Origin: Demequina litoralis
Lineage (GTDB): Bacteria; Actinomycetota; Actinomycetes; Actinomycetales; Demequinaceae
DNA length: 64,000 bases
Assembly: GCF_030418455.1 (NCBI RefSeq)
Contig: NZ_JAUHPW010000002.1
Coordinates: 124,001-188,000 of the forward strand
Direction of reading: 5' to 3'
This document shows positions 25,004-36,234 of this stretch, one piece after another (position 1 is the stretch's first letter; each line of letters begins with the position of its first letter). Under the pieces are notes generated by a model. It did not search any database, was not told the origin of the DNA, and saw nothing but the letters and a program-made list of their open reading frames with translations. The position numbers and the translations under genes are program-made.

Positions 25004-26179
25004 TCAGTCTGTCACCGTCGCGGGCGCGTCACGCGCGGCGCGCGCGGCGGCGATCACCACGTCCGCCATCGACGCGATCGCCCTCCTCAGCGGCGACCGC
25101 GGCGCCGCCTCGGCGAGCGTGCGTCCGTCCCGTGCGGCCGCGTCGCAGGCCCTGAGGTCCCACGGCAGCGGCCACACCTCGGTGACCCCCGCGTGACGTC
25201 CGAGCGCGGCCGCGATCGCGTCCTCGGGCCGGGTGCCGGCGACCGAGGCGCGGATCCGGTTGACCGCCACCACCGGCGGCGGCCCCTCGAGGTCCAGCAG
25301 CGCGTGCACGAGCCGCACCAGCTGGTGCGGCTCCGCTCCTCCGACCGCGACGACGACGTCGGCCTCCGCGAGCCCGGCGAGCGTGGCGCCGTCGCGGCGC
25401 GGTCCGGCGCCGTGGCCCACCGCCGCCTCCGCGGGGGCGGCGAGGTCGAGCACCACGACCTCCGCGGCCGCCCGCAGCGCGGGCCACAGCCGCTCGAGGC
25501 CGGGAGCGGTCACCTCGGGCCAGCGCGCCGCGCGCGTGAGGCCCGTCACGACCCTCAGCCGCGACGCCACGTCGAGCAGGTGCCGCTCCAGCAGGGAGGC
25601 CGCGTCCTCGCCGCGGGCCGCCGCGCGCGCGACCGCCGCGATGCCCGGCGCCTCGTCCGCGAGCCCCAGCGCGGTCGCCACCGACGCTCCCGCGGTGTCG
25701 AGGTCGACGAGGACGGTGCGATGCCCCGCGAGGGCCGCCTCGGCCGCGAGGTTGACGGCGACCGTGGTCCGCCCCGGCGCCCCGCCGGTGCCCCACACCG
25801 CGATCACGGCACCGCCGCCGCGTTCGGGCGGCGGTGCGAAGTCGGGTGCGGGCCGCGCCACGGCGGCGAGCACCGCGTCCGCGAGGCTCCCGCGGGCCGG
25901 CGGGATGCCGAGCGCCTCGAGCCGCGGCGCGGCGCCGTCCGCCACCCCCACGAGGCCCGCGCCGGCCGCCCGGATCGCCGCGACCGCGTCGGCGTCGAGG
26001 TGGGGCTGCTCCGACAGCACGACGACGGAGCCGAGCCCGGCACGCGCGACGGCCACGGCCTCCGCGAGGTCCGCGCATCGGCGCACGACCGCGAGCCCGG
26101 GATGGGCGTCGATCTCCGCGACCACGGCCGCCTCGCCGTCGCCGCGCACCGCGACGACGACCCCGAGCGGCGCGGTCAC
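25004..26179 (-). CDS. CpaE/ParA-like P-loop ATPase
   Basis: A 391-residue protein: an N-terminal receiver-like or pseudo-receiver domain (about 1-115), then a MinD/ParA-type ATPase domain. The deviant Walker A is GTGGAPGRTT (130-139), where the catalytic Lys of GKTT is Arg. A later VLVDLDTAGAS supplies the Walker-B-like Asp. CpaE/TadZ proteins place Flp/Tad pilus machinery at the cell pole, and the adjacent SAF-domain protein is CpaB-like, but no tadA or pilin gene is near. The GTG start overlaps the SAF gene stop (GTGA). Confidence 0.78.
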   Translation of the reverse strand: MTAPLGVVVAVRGDGEAAVVAEIDAHPGLAVVRRCADLAEAVAVARAGLGSVVVLSEQPHLDADAVAAIRAAGAGLVGVADGAAPRLEALGIPPARGSLADAVLAAVARPAPDFAPPPERGGGAVIAVWGTGGAPGRTTVAVNLAAEAALAGHRTVLVDLDTAGASVATALGLADEAPGIAAVARAAARGEDAASLLERHLLDVASRLRVVTGLTRAARWPEVTAPGLERLWPALRAAAEVVVLDLAAPAEAAVGHGAGPRRDGATLAGLAEADVVVAVGGAEPHQLVRLVHALLDLEGPPPVVAVNRIRASVAGTRPEDAIAAALGRHAGVTEVWPLPWDLRACDAAARDGRTLAEAAPRSPLRRAIASMADVVIAAARAARDAPATVTD

Positions 26180-26784
26180 CCGATCCCCACGACCGCGACC
26201 TCCGCCGCCGTCGCGAGCGCGTCGAGGAGGGCGCCCACCCGGTCCTCGGGCACCACCACGTAGACGGTCTCGCCGCCGAGCCCGAAGGATCCCTCCTCGC
26301 GCTCCACCGCGGACACCGGCAGCGACTCCCCCACCCGGGTCGACGACCCGTCCTCGGGCGTCACCCACACGTCGACGAGCGCCCCGGCCTCCACGCCGTC
26401 GGCGACGGGCGACGATGCGGTCACCGCGACGGGCCGTCCGTCGAAGTCCTCGCGCGCCGCGACGGCGCTGGCGGGCACCAGCTCGCCCTCCCCGACCGCG
26501 CGCGTGAGCACGCGACCGAACGGCGCGTCCGCGGGCGCCGCGAGGTAGCCCTGCCCCACCCGTACGTGCGCGACGACGAGGTCGCTCTCCTCGAGCACCG
26601 TGCCCGGTGCGAGCGCCCCGGCGGCCGCGTACACGGGGGACGTGCGGTCGGCGGCCCGCAGCGACGCGGCCACCCCCACCACCGCGACCACGATGAGCAG
26701 GACGCCCACCACGAGGCGCGGATCGCGCCACCCGGGCGGCCGCATCCGCGCCGCCACCGCCTGAACCTCGTCGCCCATCGGCAC
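26176..26784 (-). CDS. SAF-domain membrane protein (CpaB/RcpC-like)
   Basis: A 202-residue protein with one membrane helix (about 25-44) and an extracytoplasmic SAF domain (about 50-115: GTVLEESDLVVAHV, GRVLTRAVGEGELVPASAV). A C-terminal region follows (VEAGALVDVWVTPED). This matches the SAF/CpaB group, which in Tad systems forms a periplasmic collar and in flagella an FlgA-like chaperone. It heads the transcript with the CpaE-like ATPase. The pair, apart from any pilus genes, is a conserved actinobacterial arrangement of unknown output. Confidence 0.8.
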   Translation of the reverse strand: MPMGDEVQAVAARMRPPGWRDPRLVVGVLLIVVAVVGVAASLRAADRTSPVYAAAGALAPGTVLEESDLVVAHVRVGQGYLAAPADAPFGRVLTRAVGEGELVPASAVAAREDFDGRPVAVTASSPVADGVEAGALVDVWVTPEDGSSTRVGESLPVSAVEREEGSFGLGGETVYVVVPEDRVGALLDALATAAEVAVVGIG

Positions 26785-26887
26785 CCCCCACAGCCGCCGG
26801 TTGAGGACATCATGCCTGGTGCGCGCCCCTCACGGGAAGGGCTGTGGACAGCGGGCGCACGCGGCGGCGGCGTGTCACAATGGCCGG

Positions 26888-27100
26888 GTGCCACCGCGGT
26901 TCCTCAAGCTGAGCGACGTCCAGGAGATCCTCAACGTCTCCCCTCAGCAGGCGTATGCGCTCGTCCGGTCGGGGGACCTGCCGGCGATCCAGGTGGGCGG
27001 GCGCGGCCAATGGCGCGTCGAGGAGAGCGAGCTCGAGGCGTACATCGCGCGCCAGTACGCGCTGGCGCGAGAGCACCTCAAGGAGCGCGACGGGCGCTGA
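26888..27100 (+). CDS. Small helix-turn-helix DNA-binding protein (excisionase/BldC-like fold)
   Basis: A 70-residue protein: FLKLSDVQEILNVSPQQAYALVRSG forms a winged HTH of the HTH_17/excisionase type. The wing GGRGQWRVEESELEAYI follows, then a charged C-terminal helix. It resembles the MerR-like fold of BldC, which binds direct repeats head to tail. GTG 26888 follows a -10-like CACAAT by only a few bases, so the mRNA may be leaderless. It is divergent from the SAF gene and convergent with the next minus gene. Phased repeats occur at 27679-27718. Confidence 0.8.
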   Translation: MPPRFLKLSDVQEILNVSPQQAYALVRSGDLPAIQVGGRGQWRVEESELEAYIARQYALAREHLKERDGR

Positions 27101-27103
27101 CCG

Positions 27104-27610
27104 TCAGCCGGTGCGCACCGCGACCACGGCGCCGAGCGGGACCGCCCGCATCGTGCTGTCCACGGCCAGGTCGAGGTGGTCGGCCCCCACGGAGACGATG
27201 ACCCCCCGCCACGCGCCGCCGTCCGTCTCGACGCGGACCGGCAGCCCCGCCTCGGCGAGCTCGCGCAGCGCGGACGCCACGCTCAGCCGCCGGCGCACCT
27301 CGGTGAGCGGCGCGGACGCGTGCCCCAGGCCGTCGATCGCCGCGACCGCGTCCAGCGGCACCACGGCCTGACCGTCGGGGGCGTCGAGCAGCACCCACGT
27401 GCCGGCGACGTCCGCGACCGTGCCGACCGCGCGGCCGCCACCGCGGAGGACGACGCTGGCCGGCAGCCCGGCATGGGCCGCCAGCCGCCCGGCGAGGACG
27501 ACGGCCGCCCGCTCGTCGCGCGTCCGCTCCGCGATCTCGGCGTCGACATCGGCACGCTCCTCGGCGTCCAGCCTCGACTCGAGGTCGGCGAACAGCAGCT
27601 CCCAGCGCAT
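27104..27610 (-). CDS. Hypothetical actinobacterial protein
   Basis: A 168-residue soluble protein starting MRWELLFADLESRLDAEE. The N-terminal 35 residues are helical and acidic. The rest is rich in short beta-strands and repeats of the type GTVADVAGTWVLLDAPDG and WRGVIVSVGADHLDLAV, suggesting two small barrel-like (Sm or SH3-like) modules. I do not recognise an assigned function, although homologues next to the HTH gene are common in actinobacteria. It ends 3 bases from the convergent HTH gene. Confidence 0.7.
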   Translation of the reverse strand: MRWELLFADLESRLDAEERADVDAEIAERTRDERAAVVLAGRLAAHAGLPASVVLRGGGRAVGTVADVAGTWVLLDAPDGQAVVPLDAVAAIDGLGHASAPLTEVRRRLSVASALRELAEAGLPVRVETDGGAWRGVIVSVGADHLDLAVDSTMRAVPLGAVVAVRTG

Positions 27611-27678
27611 GCCGCCACGCTAGCCGCCGCGTCCACAGGCAGGAATCCCGGGTGGACAAACCGGACGCCACCGACTAC

Positions 27679-27718
27679 ATCAGGAGATATCAAACAGCAT
27701 CAAACGACATCCAATGGG
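27679..27718 (+). promoter_or_regulatory. Four 10-bp-phased direct repeats upstream of the LysM gene
   Basis: Four consecutive 10-base blocks start with ATC: ATCAGGAGAT, ATCAAACAGC, ATCAAACGAC, ATCCAATGGG. They are AT-rich against the background and end next to the LysM gene start. One-turn phasing suggests cooperative head-to-tail binding, as known for BldC. Confidence 0.55.
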
Positions 27719-27723
27719 GGTTG

Positions 27724-28572
27724 ATGATGGGTGGCACGGCGAGGACGATGCGGGGGTCCGCGCGGACGGCGGGGGCGAGGACGGTGGGGTGGCCGGGCTC
27801 GGCGGGCACGCGTCCACCGGGCGCGCGTCCACCGGGCGCGCGTCCACCGGGCACGGGGACGATGCGGCGACCGGGTGCGCCGGCAAGGCCGCCACGGGCG
27901 ACGGCCGCCGGCGCGTCGGCGCCCGCGGGCGCGCTCACCGCCGCGGCTGCGCTCGCCGCCACCGCCCTTGCCGGGGGTGCCGCGTGGATCGCCTGGCGCA
28001 CCTCCGCCACCGTCGACTGGCGCGTATGGACCGCCGCGGATGCGGTGCTCGCGGTCGCCGGCATCGCCGCCGCCGGGGTGGCGCTGCGCTTCCTCGTCGA
28101 GGTGACCGCCGCCCTCGCGGCGCAGGCCCGCGGCGCGGCGGCCCCCGCGTGGACGGGCAGGGCGGCGCGCGCCACGGCGGCGGGCCTGGCCGCGGCGCTG
28201 CTCGGGGCGGGCGCGGCGCACGCCGACGAGCCGCCGCCCGCGGCCGGATGGCTGCCCGCGGCACCGCCCTCGGAGGCCGTCCCCTGGGCCCCGGCGACCC
28301 GCACGCCCAGCCCGGCGCGCATCGTCCCGGCGGCCGACGAGCCAGCGCCGCGCACGGAGGCCGCCGCGCCCACCCACGTGGTCGTGCCCGGCGAGTCGCT
28401 GTGGTCCATCACCGCGCACGTGCTCGGCCCGGAGGCGACCGTCGCGGAGATCGCCGCCGCGTGGCCGCGCCTGTACGCGCACAACCGCGCCGCCGTCGGC
28501 GCCGACCCGGGCTTCATCCATCCGGGGCTGCGCCTGGCCGTCCCCGACGGGCTCGCCGGGGACGCGCGATGA
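27724..28572 (+). CDS. LysM-domain membrane protein
   Basis: A 282-residue protein: a low-complexity Pro/Gly/Arg-rich N-terminus (about 15-65) and hydrophobic segments (about 70-92, 106-128 and 148-165, the last ending AAHADE like a signal-peptidase site). A Pro-rich linker then leads to a C-terminal LysM domain (HVVVPGESLWSITAHVL ... YAHNRAAVG ... GFIHPGLRLAVP). LysM binds peptidoglycan. The start is ATG 27724 or 27727, after GGGGG. Three 10-mer copies lie in its linkers (27743, 27857, 28318). The Rv3235-family gene overlaps its end. Confidence 0.8.
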   Translation: MMGGTARTMRGSARTAGARTVGWPGSAGTRPPGARPPGARPPGTGTMRRPGAPARPPRATAAGASAPAGALTAAAALAATALAGGAAWIAWRTSATVDWRVWTAADAVLAVAGIAAAGVALRFLVEVTAALAAQARGAAAPAWTGRAARATAAGLAAALLGAGAAHADEPPPAAGWLPAAPPSEAVPWAPATRTPSPARIVPAADEPAPRTEAAAPTHVVVPGESLWSITAHVLGPEATVAEIAAAWPRLYAHNRAAVGADPGFIHPGLRLAVPDGLAGDAR

Positions 28573-28961
28573 GCGCCGAGCCCGCGTGGTCGCCGCGGCC
28601 CGAGCGGCGCGACGTGTACGGCCGGGCGCGCGCGACGCTGGGCGACCCGACGCCGCTCGCGTGCACGGTCGCGCTCACCGCGATCGAGGTGGTGCACGGC
28701 GGCGACGGCCTCGACACGCTGCTGCGCTGGGTCACCCCGGAGGTGCGCGAGCGCCTCGCGCGCCAGCACTCCCTCGCCCGGCGGGCGGGGCGGGGCGGCG
28801 GCACGAACGCGCGCATCCTGCGCGCGCGGGCCTGTCGTGTCTCGCGGGATGCGGCCGAGATCGCCGCGGTCGCGAAGATCGCCGGCATGTCCCATGCGGT
28901 CGCGATCCGGCTCGAGGACCGCGCGGGACGGTGGGTCATCACCGTCCTCGACATCGGCTGA
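28569..28961 (+). CDS. Rv3235 family protein
   Basis: A 130-residue soluble protein of the actinobacterial Rv3235 family, usually found beside secA as here. The conserved part runs from TALTAIEVVHGGDGLDTLLRW through ILRARACRVSRDAAEIAAVA to the C-terminal strand WVITVLDIG. Function unknown. ATG 28569 overlaps the LysM gene stop, so the two are coupled. A symmetric terminator separates it from the convergent secA. Confidence 0.85.
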   Translation: MSAEPAWSPRPERRDVYGRARATLGDPTPLACTVALTAIEVVHGGDGLDTLLRWVTPEVRERLARQHSLARRAGRGGGTNARILRARACRVSRDAAEIAAVAKIAGMSHAVAIRLEDRAGRWVITVLDIG

Positions 28962-28984
28962 CGCGTCCGGGCCGGGACGCGCGC

Positions 28985-29012
28985 GAGGGCGGCACCCGTG
29001 GGTGCCGCCCTC
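28985..29012. terminator. Bidirectional terminator between the Rv3235-family gene and secA
   Basis: A perfect 13-bp stem GAGGGCGGCACCC / GGGTGCCGCCCTC with a 2-base loop, between two convergent stop codons. Confidence 0.88.
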
Positions 29013-29032
29013 GTCGCCGGGTCGCGCGGGCC

Positions 29033-31909
<2,877 letters not shown>

Positions 31910-31955
31910 GTTGCGCTCCTCGAAAGCCTGTTGAGTCCCCGACCATCGTAGGCGG

Positions 31956-32846
31956 TCAATGGATGCTCTCCGGCTCGTCTCGCTGAGGGCGCAACAGCAC
32001 GACGGCGCTCGCGAGGACCGCGCCGCCGGCGACCCCGCTCCAGCCGAGCCGCTCGGCCAGCACGAGCGCCCCGAGGACGGCCGCGACGAGCGGCTCCAGC
32101 AGGCTCACGATCGTGGCGACGAACGGCGGCACGGTCGCGAGGCCCGACAGGTAGGCGAGGTACGCGAGCGCGGTCGAGCCGATCCCGAGCGCGGCGGCGA
32201 TCCCCCACGAGGCGGCCCCGGACGGCGCGCCCCAGCCGAGCACCAGCGCGACCGGCACGAGCAGCAGCCCGCCCGCGGTGAACGACAGCGCCGTGAGCCG
32301 GGCCGCGCCGAGCCCGGGCACCGGGGTCCGGTTGACCACGGTCACGCCCGCGAACGAGGCGCCGGCCACGAGCGCCACGCCCACACCGAGGAGCGCGCGG
32401 TCCCCGGCGGACAGCGACGAGCCGAGCAGCAGCGCGAGGCCGCCGAGCGCCAGCACGAGCGCGAGGACGCGACGGCCGTCGGGCCGGTCCCGGTGGCGCC
32501 ACCAGTCCCATAGCGCGACCCACACGGGCGCGGAGCCGATGGTGACGAGGGTCGACAGGCCGACGCCCGCGAGCGCGATGCCGGTGAAGTAGAGGACCTC
32601 GAAGACCGCGGTGAGGGCGCCGGTCGCGACGATGCGCACCACCGCCGCGCGGTCGAGGCGCCTCAGCCCGACCGACCGGCGCGCCGCCAGCCAGGCGGTG
32701 AGCACCACGCCCGCGATGAGCATGCGCCACATCGCGACGGAGGCCGGAGGGACGTCGCTGCGCTCCGCGAGCAGCGTCCCGAGGAGCCCGCCGGTGCCCC
32801 ACAGGGTCGCGGCGACGACGACGGACATGAAGTGGCGGGGCTGCAC
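31956..32846 (-). CDS. EamA family (DMT) transporter
   Basis: A 296-residue polytopic membrane protein with about ten hydrophobic helices arranged as two EamA repeats. The first begins [15 protein letters not shown] and the second [21 protein letters not shown]; the conserved end-of-repeat [15 protein letters not shown] is present. Members export amino acids or other metabolites; the substrate is unknown. It lies between hpf and secA on the same strand, 40 bases after hpf. It is a lineage-specific addition to the conserved hpf-secA pair. Confidence 0.9.
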   Translation of the reverse strand: MQPRHFMSVVVAATLWGTGGLLGTLLAERSDVPPASVAMWRMLIAGVVLTAWLAARRSVGLRRLDRAAVVRIVATGALTAVFEVLYFTGIALAGVGLSTLVTIGSAPVWVALWDWWRHRDRPDGRRVLALVLALGGLALLLGSSLSAGDRALLGVGVALVAGASFAGVTVVNRTPVPGLGAARLTALSFTAGGLLLVPVALVLGWGAPSGAASWGIAAALGIGSTALAYLAYLSGLATVPPFVATIVSLLEPLVAAVLGALVLAERLGWSGVAGGAVLASAVVLLRPQRDEPESIH

Positions 32847-32886
32847 CCGGGAAATCTAGCCGGTAGCAGCCCCGCCGCGACAGGGA

Positions 32887-33534
32887 TCAGGCGGTCTCGC
32901 GGGACTCCTCGGCCGCCGCCTGCTCGAGATGGATCACGCCGTAGGTCCAGCCACGTCGGCGGTACACCGCGGACGCGAGCCCGGAGTCGACGTCGTGGAA
33001 GAGGAAGAAGTCGTGGCCGACCAGCTCCATCTGGTCGAGCGCGTCCGCGACCGTCATCGGCGTCGCCGCGTGGGTCTTGGAACGGATGATGATCGGCGTG
33101 CCGTCGATCGGGATCTCGCGGTGCGAGCCCTCCGGCGCACCCTCCCACGCCTCGACGCTGGTCGCGCGGTCGTCCACGTCGTCCTCGACCGGCACGGGCG
33201 CGGGCACCGTGTGGAGCCCGCTCTTGCCCTGGTGACGGTGAGCCTTGCGCTCGTGGAGCTTGCGCAGCTGCTCGACCAGCTTCTGCATCGCGCCGTCGAG
33301 CGCGACGAACCGGTCCTCGGCCGCCGCCTCGGCGCGCACGACTCCGCGTCCGCGCACCGTGATCTCGACGCGCTCGCGGTCGTTGGCGTGCTTGGGATTC
33401 CTCTCATGGACCACATGGATGTCCGCGCGGGTCGCGCGAGGGGCCAGGGCCTCGACCTTCTCCATCTTCTCGAAGATCCTCTGCCGCATGTCCTCGGAGA
33501 CCTTGGTGTGACGTCCCACGATGGCGATGTCCAT
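32887..33534 (-). CDS. hpf: Long-form ribosome hibernation promoting factor
   Basis: A 215-residue protein. The N-terminal S30AE domain (about 1-105, MDIAIVGRHTKVSEDMRQRI, then EITVRGRGVVRAEA) binds the 30S decoding region. A variable linker and the C-terminal dimerisation domain (about 160-215, PMTVADALDQMELVGHDFFLFHDVD) cause 100S ribosome dimers. AAGGAG lies about 8 bases before ATG 33534, which fits the family start. It stabilises idle ribosomes in stationary phase or stress. Confidence 0.95.
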   Translation of the reverse strand: MDIAIVGRHTKVSEDMRQRIFEKMEKVEALAPRATRADIHVVHERNPKHANDRERVEITVRGRGVVRAEAAAEDRFVALDGAMQKLVEQLRKLHERKAHRHQGKSGLHTVPAPVPVEDDVDDRATSVEAWEGAPEGSHREIPIDGTPIIIRSKTHAATPMTVADALDQMELVGHDFFLFHDVDSGLASAVYRRRGWTYGVIHLEQAAAEESRETA

Positions 33535-33661
33535 GACGAAAACTCCTTCACTGTCGCTGGGGCCCCGCAGGGGCCAGGGGCAAGGGGTCGGCGCTTCTCG
33601 CGCCTGGTGCATCACCTCCTCGCCTGGAAGGTGTCCGACGTTCTTCGTCGTCCTGGACCTC

Positions 33662-34408
33662 CTACCCTAGCGCGCTCGGGGCGCCCGCGGGACGGACTCT
33701 CAGCACTTCCCCAGGTGCCGGGGCGGATGCGAGCACGAGCGCCCCGACGGGCACCAGCGGGGAGCCCGCGAGGGCGCCCGCGGCGCGCGCGAGCGTGGCC
33801 CCCGTCGTGACCACGTCGTCGACGAGGAGCGCCGGAACCGGCCCGCCGAGACGTCCGACCGCGACCCGCACGCGGGCCGGTCCCGCCCGCCAGCGCCCGC
33901 GGTCGCCTGCGCCGCGCGACGCGCCGCGGGAGGGCAGCAGCGCGGCCACCTCCCGCGCGGGCGTCCCGGCGTCCGCGAGCCCGGCGGCCGCGGCACGGGC
34001 GAGCGTCAGCGGCAGGTCGACGCCCCGCCGCCGGGTGTGCGCGGCCCGGGCCGGGCACGGCACCACCGCCACGGGGGACGATGCGCGGGCGGCAGCCAGC
34101 GCGGGCGCGACGGCGGCCGCGGCGCGCCTCAGCGCCGGGGCGACCAGCGCGCCGAGATCGCGCCGGCCCGCGTCCTTCCACGCCGCGATCGTCCCGTGCA
34201 CCGGTCCGTCGAGCTCGGCGACCGACCACACCGGCAGGGGCGGGTCGAGCGCGTCGAGGCGGGGCGCGCCGGTCTCGCATCGCAGCGGCGGCTCCCACCA
34301 CGGCGCCTCGCACCCCTCGCACCAGCGCACGTCGACGAGCCCGCAGCCGGGGCATGCGACGGGCACCACGAGGCGCGCAAGACGCGCGACCGGCCCCGGA
34401 TACTCCAC
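33662..34408 (-). CDS. ComF family phosphoribosyltransferase-like protein
   Basis: A 248-residue protein. An N-terminal zinc-ribbon-like region (CPGCGLVDVRWCEGC) is followed by VPCPARAAHTRRRGVDL and the PRPP-binding loop ALLVDDVVTTGATL of type I phosphoribosyltransferases. ComF is needed for DNA uptake in naturally competent bacteria, and related proteins are widespread. No ATG is in frame near the N-terminus, so GTG 34408 is used. It lies downstream of lpqB, as in the mtrA-mtrB-lpqB-comF-hpf-secA order of actinobacteria. A 10-mer copy is inside it and another lies in the gap before lpqB. Confidence 0.87.
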   Translation of the reverse strand: MEYPGPVARLARLVVPVACPGCGLVDVRWCEGCEAPWWEPPLRCETGAPRLDALDPPLPVWSVAELDGPVHGTIAAWKDAGRRDLGALVAPALRRAAAAVAPALAAARASSPVAVVPCPARAAHTRRRGVDLPLTLARAAAAGLADAGTPAREVAALLPSRGASRGAGDRGRWRAGPARVRVAVGRLGGPVPALLVDDVVTTGATLARAAGALAGSPLVPVGALVLASAPAPGEVLRVRPAGAPSALG

Positions 34409-34509
34409 CGCGTCAGCATGACGGGGGGCGAGCGGCGCCGCCCACGCATCGTCCGCCCGCCGGGGACGGCGGCCGGACCCGGCCGGTCCGGGGACACCGC
34501 CCCCGCGCG

Positions 34510-36234
34510 TCAGCCGGCGTACGCGAGCTCGTCGACCCCGGAGGCGACCGCGGACCAGCCCGTGCCGGCGCGCTCGCGGACGGTGCCGTCCTCCGACACC
34601 AGCGTGATCGACCGGTCGCCGTGGCGCGCGGAGATCGCGACCGCGTCGGACACGGCGGCGTCCTCGGTGGTGCGGCCCCCGACCGCGACGATCCACAGCG
34701 GCGCGGTCTCGGCGCCGCTCGAGGAGCCCAGCAGCGCGACCGACAGGTCGTCCACCCAGATGGCGTCGACCGTGGTGCCGATGTTCGCGCCGATCTGCAG
34801 CGGCTCGCCGATGCTGAGCGGCTCTCCCGTCTCGGAGCGCACCACCTCGGCGACCTCCGCGACCGTCTGCGCGCCCGACCGTGACACCACCAGCACGCGT
34901 GCGCCGTCGCGCGACGGCACGATCTGCTGCACGGTGCGGCCGGCCAGCCAGCGCGCGTCGAGCGGCATCGCGTCGCCGTCCTCGGACACCGCGATGACGG
35001 CCTCCGGGTCCACGGACTCCGCGGTCCACAGCCAGCCGTAGCGGTCGAAGGCCGGCGCGACGAGGTCCGGCCCCTCGACCACGGTGGCGACCTCCATGGT
35101 GCCGCGCGCCCGGCCCGCGTCGTCGTACGCCAGGAGCGTGTCGACGCCCCCGGCGAGCGCGTCGGAGATGACGATGCGGTCGCCGCCCACGCGGAACGCG
35201 ACCCGGGTGCCGGTGTAGGAGGTGGCGAGCGCGTCCGCGCCGGCGGGCAGTGCCCCGACGCCGTCGCGCACGACCCACAGGTCCTCGCCGTCCCACAGGC
35301 CCAGCCGGTCGTCGATGAAGACCGCGGCGACCCCCTCGGGCACGGGCCCGCGCGACAGCGTCTCGACCGGGTCCGACACGAGCGGCACGCCGGCGACCGT
35401 GACCTCGACCTCCCTCACGCCCGGCAGCGCCGTCAGCGTGAGCCGCAGCTGCTGCTCGGCGAGGGCGCGCTCGGCGGGGCTGCCCGCCGACTCGGACGCG
35501 AGCTGGACCCTCGCGATCCCATCGGTCACGACCACGGAGTCGACCGCGAGCGCCGAACCCGCCGGGAAGCCCGTGGTGACGGCGTTCGCCAGCCACGGCG
35601 AGGGCCCCTCGACGAGCTCGCGCGCGGCCCAGGTCGCGACGTTGGTCGACGGCAGCCAGCGCAGCTCGGGCACCACGGTCGAGCCGTCGGCGGACGCGAA
35701 GACGAGCGTCACGGGCAGGAACACGCGGTTGAAGGTCGCCTCGGCGAGCAGCGACCCGTCCTCGAGGCCGGAGATGCGCCATTCGCCGCCGACGTCCCGC
35801 GACACCTGGAACTCGAGCTGCGTCTGGGTCCCGGCCTGCGCCTCGACCATGCGACCCGCGTCGTCGATCCAGGCCGCGACGGGCACCGAGTAGACGACGC
35901 GCCCGGCGTCCTCGTCGTAGTCGGGCGTGAGCGCGCCGGAGTCGTAGACGGTGACCTCCGCGAGCGGGTCCCAGTCCGCGCGGGCCGGCACGGTGAGGTA
36001 CTCGCGGGCGACCGTGAAGTCCGAGGCGAAGCCCGCCGCGGTGGCCTGGATGAAGCCCGACACGATGGCGTTGACGCTGTCGCCGATCTGGGGGCCCTCG
36101 GCGAACGGCACGAAGGGCTCGGCCCCCTCGACCTCGCCGGTGCCCTCGTTGACGGGGCCGGAGGTAGGGATGGACGCGCACGCGCCCAGCGCGAGCGCGG
36201 CCCCGGCGCACACCGCCGCGATCCTCAGCCTCAT
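34510..36234 (-). CDS. lpqB: Lipoprotein LpqB (MtrAB accessory)
   Basis: A 574-residue lipoprotein: signal peptide with lipobox LGAC (Cys19), a GerMN-like domain (about 190-310, ELRWLPSTNVATW) and a C-terminal beta-propeller-like LpqB domain. In mycobacteria LpqB binds the sensor part of MtrB and tunes MtrA output. ATG 36234 overlaps the mtrB stop (ATGA), so the three proteins are produced together. The order mtrA-mtrB-lpqB is complete here. Confidence 0.94.
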   Translation of the reverse strand: MRLRIAAVCAGAALALGACASIPTSGPVNEGTGEVEGAEPFVPFAEGPQIGDSVNAIVSGFIQATAAGFASDFTVAREYLTVPARADWDPLAEVTVYDSGALTPDYDEDAGRVVYSVPVAAWIDDAGRMVEAQAGTQTQLEFQVSRDVGGEWRISGLEDGSLLAEATFNRVFLPVTLVFASADGSTVVPELRWLPSTNVATWAARELVEGPSPWLANAVTTGFPAGSALAVDSVVVTDGIARVQLASESAGSPAERALAEQQLRLTLTALPGVREVEVTVAGVPLVSDPVETLSRGPVPEGVAAVFIDDRLGLWDGEDLWVVRDGVGALPAGADALATSYTGTRVAFRVGGDRIVISDALAGGVDTLLAYDDAGRARGTMEVATVVEGPDLVAPAFDRYGWLWTAESVDPEAVIAVSEDGDAMPLDARWLAGRTVQQIVPSRDGARVLVVSRSGAQTVAEVAEVVRSETGEPLSIGEPLQIGANIGTTVDAIWVDDLSVALLGSSSGAETAPLWIVAVGGRTTEDAAVSDAVAISARHGDRSITLVSEDGTVRERAGTGWSAVASGVDELAYAG

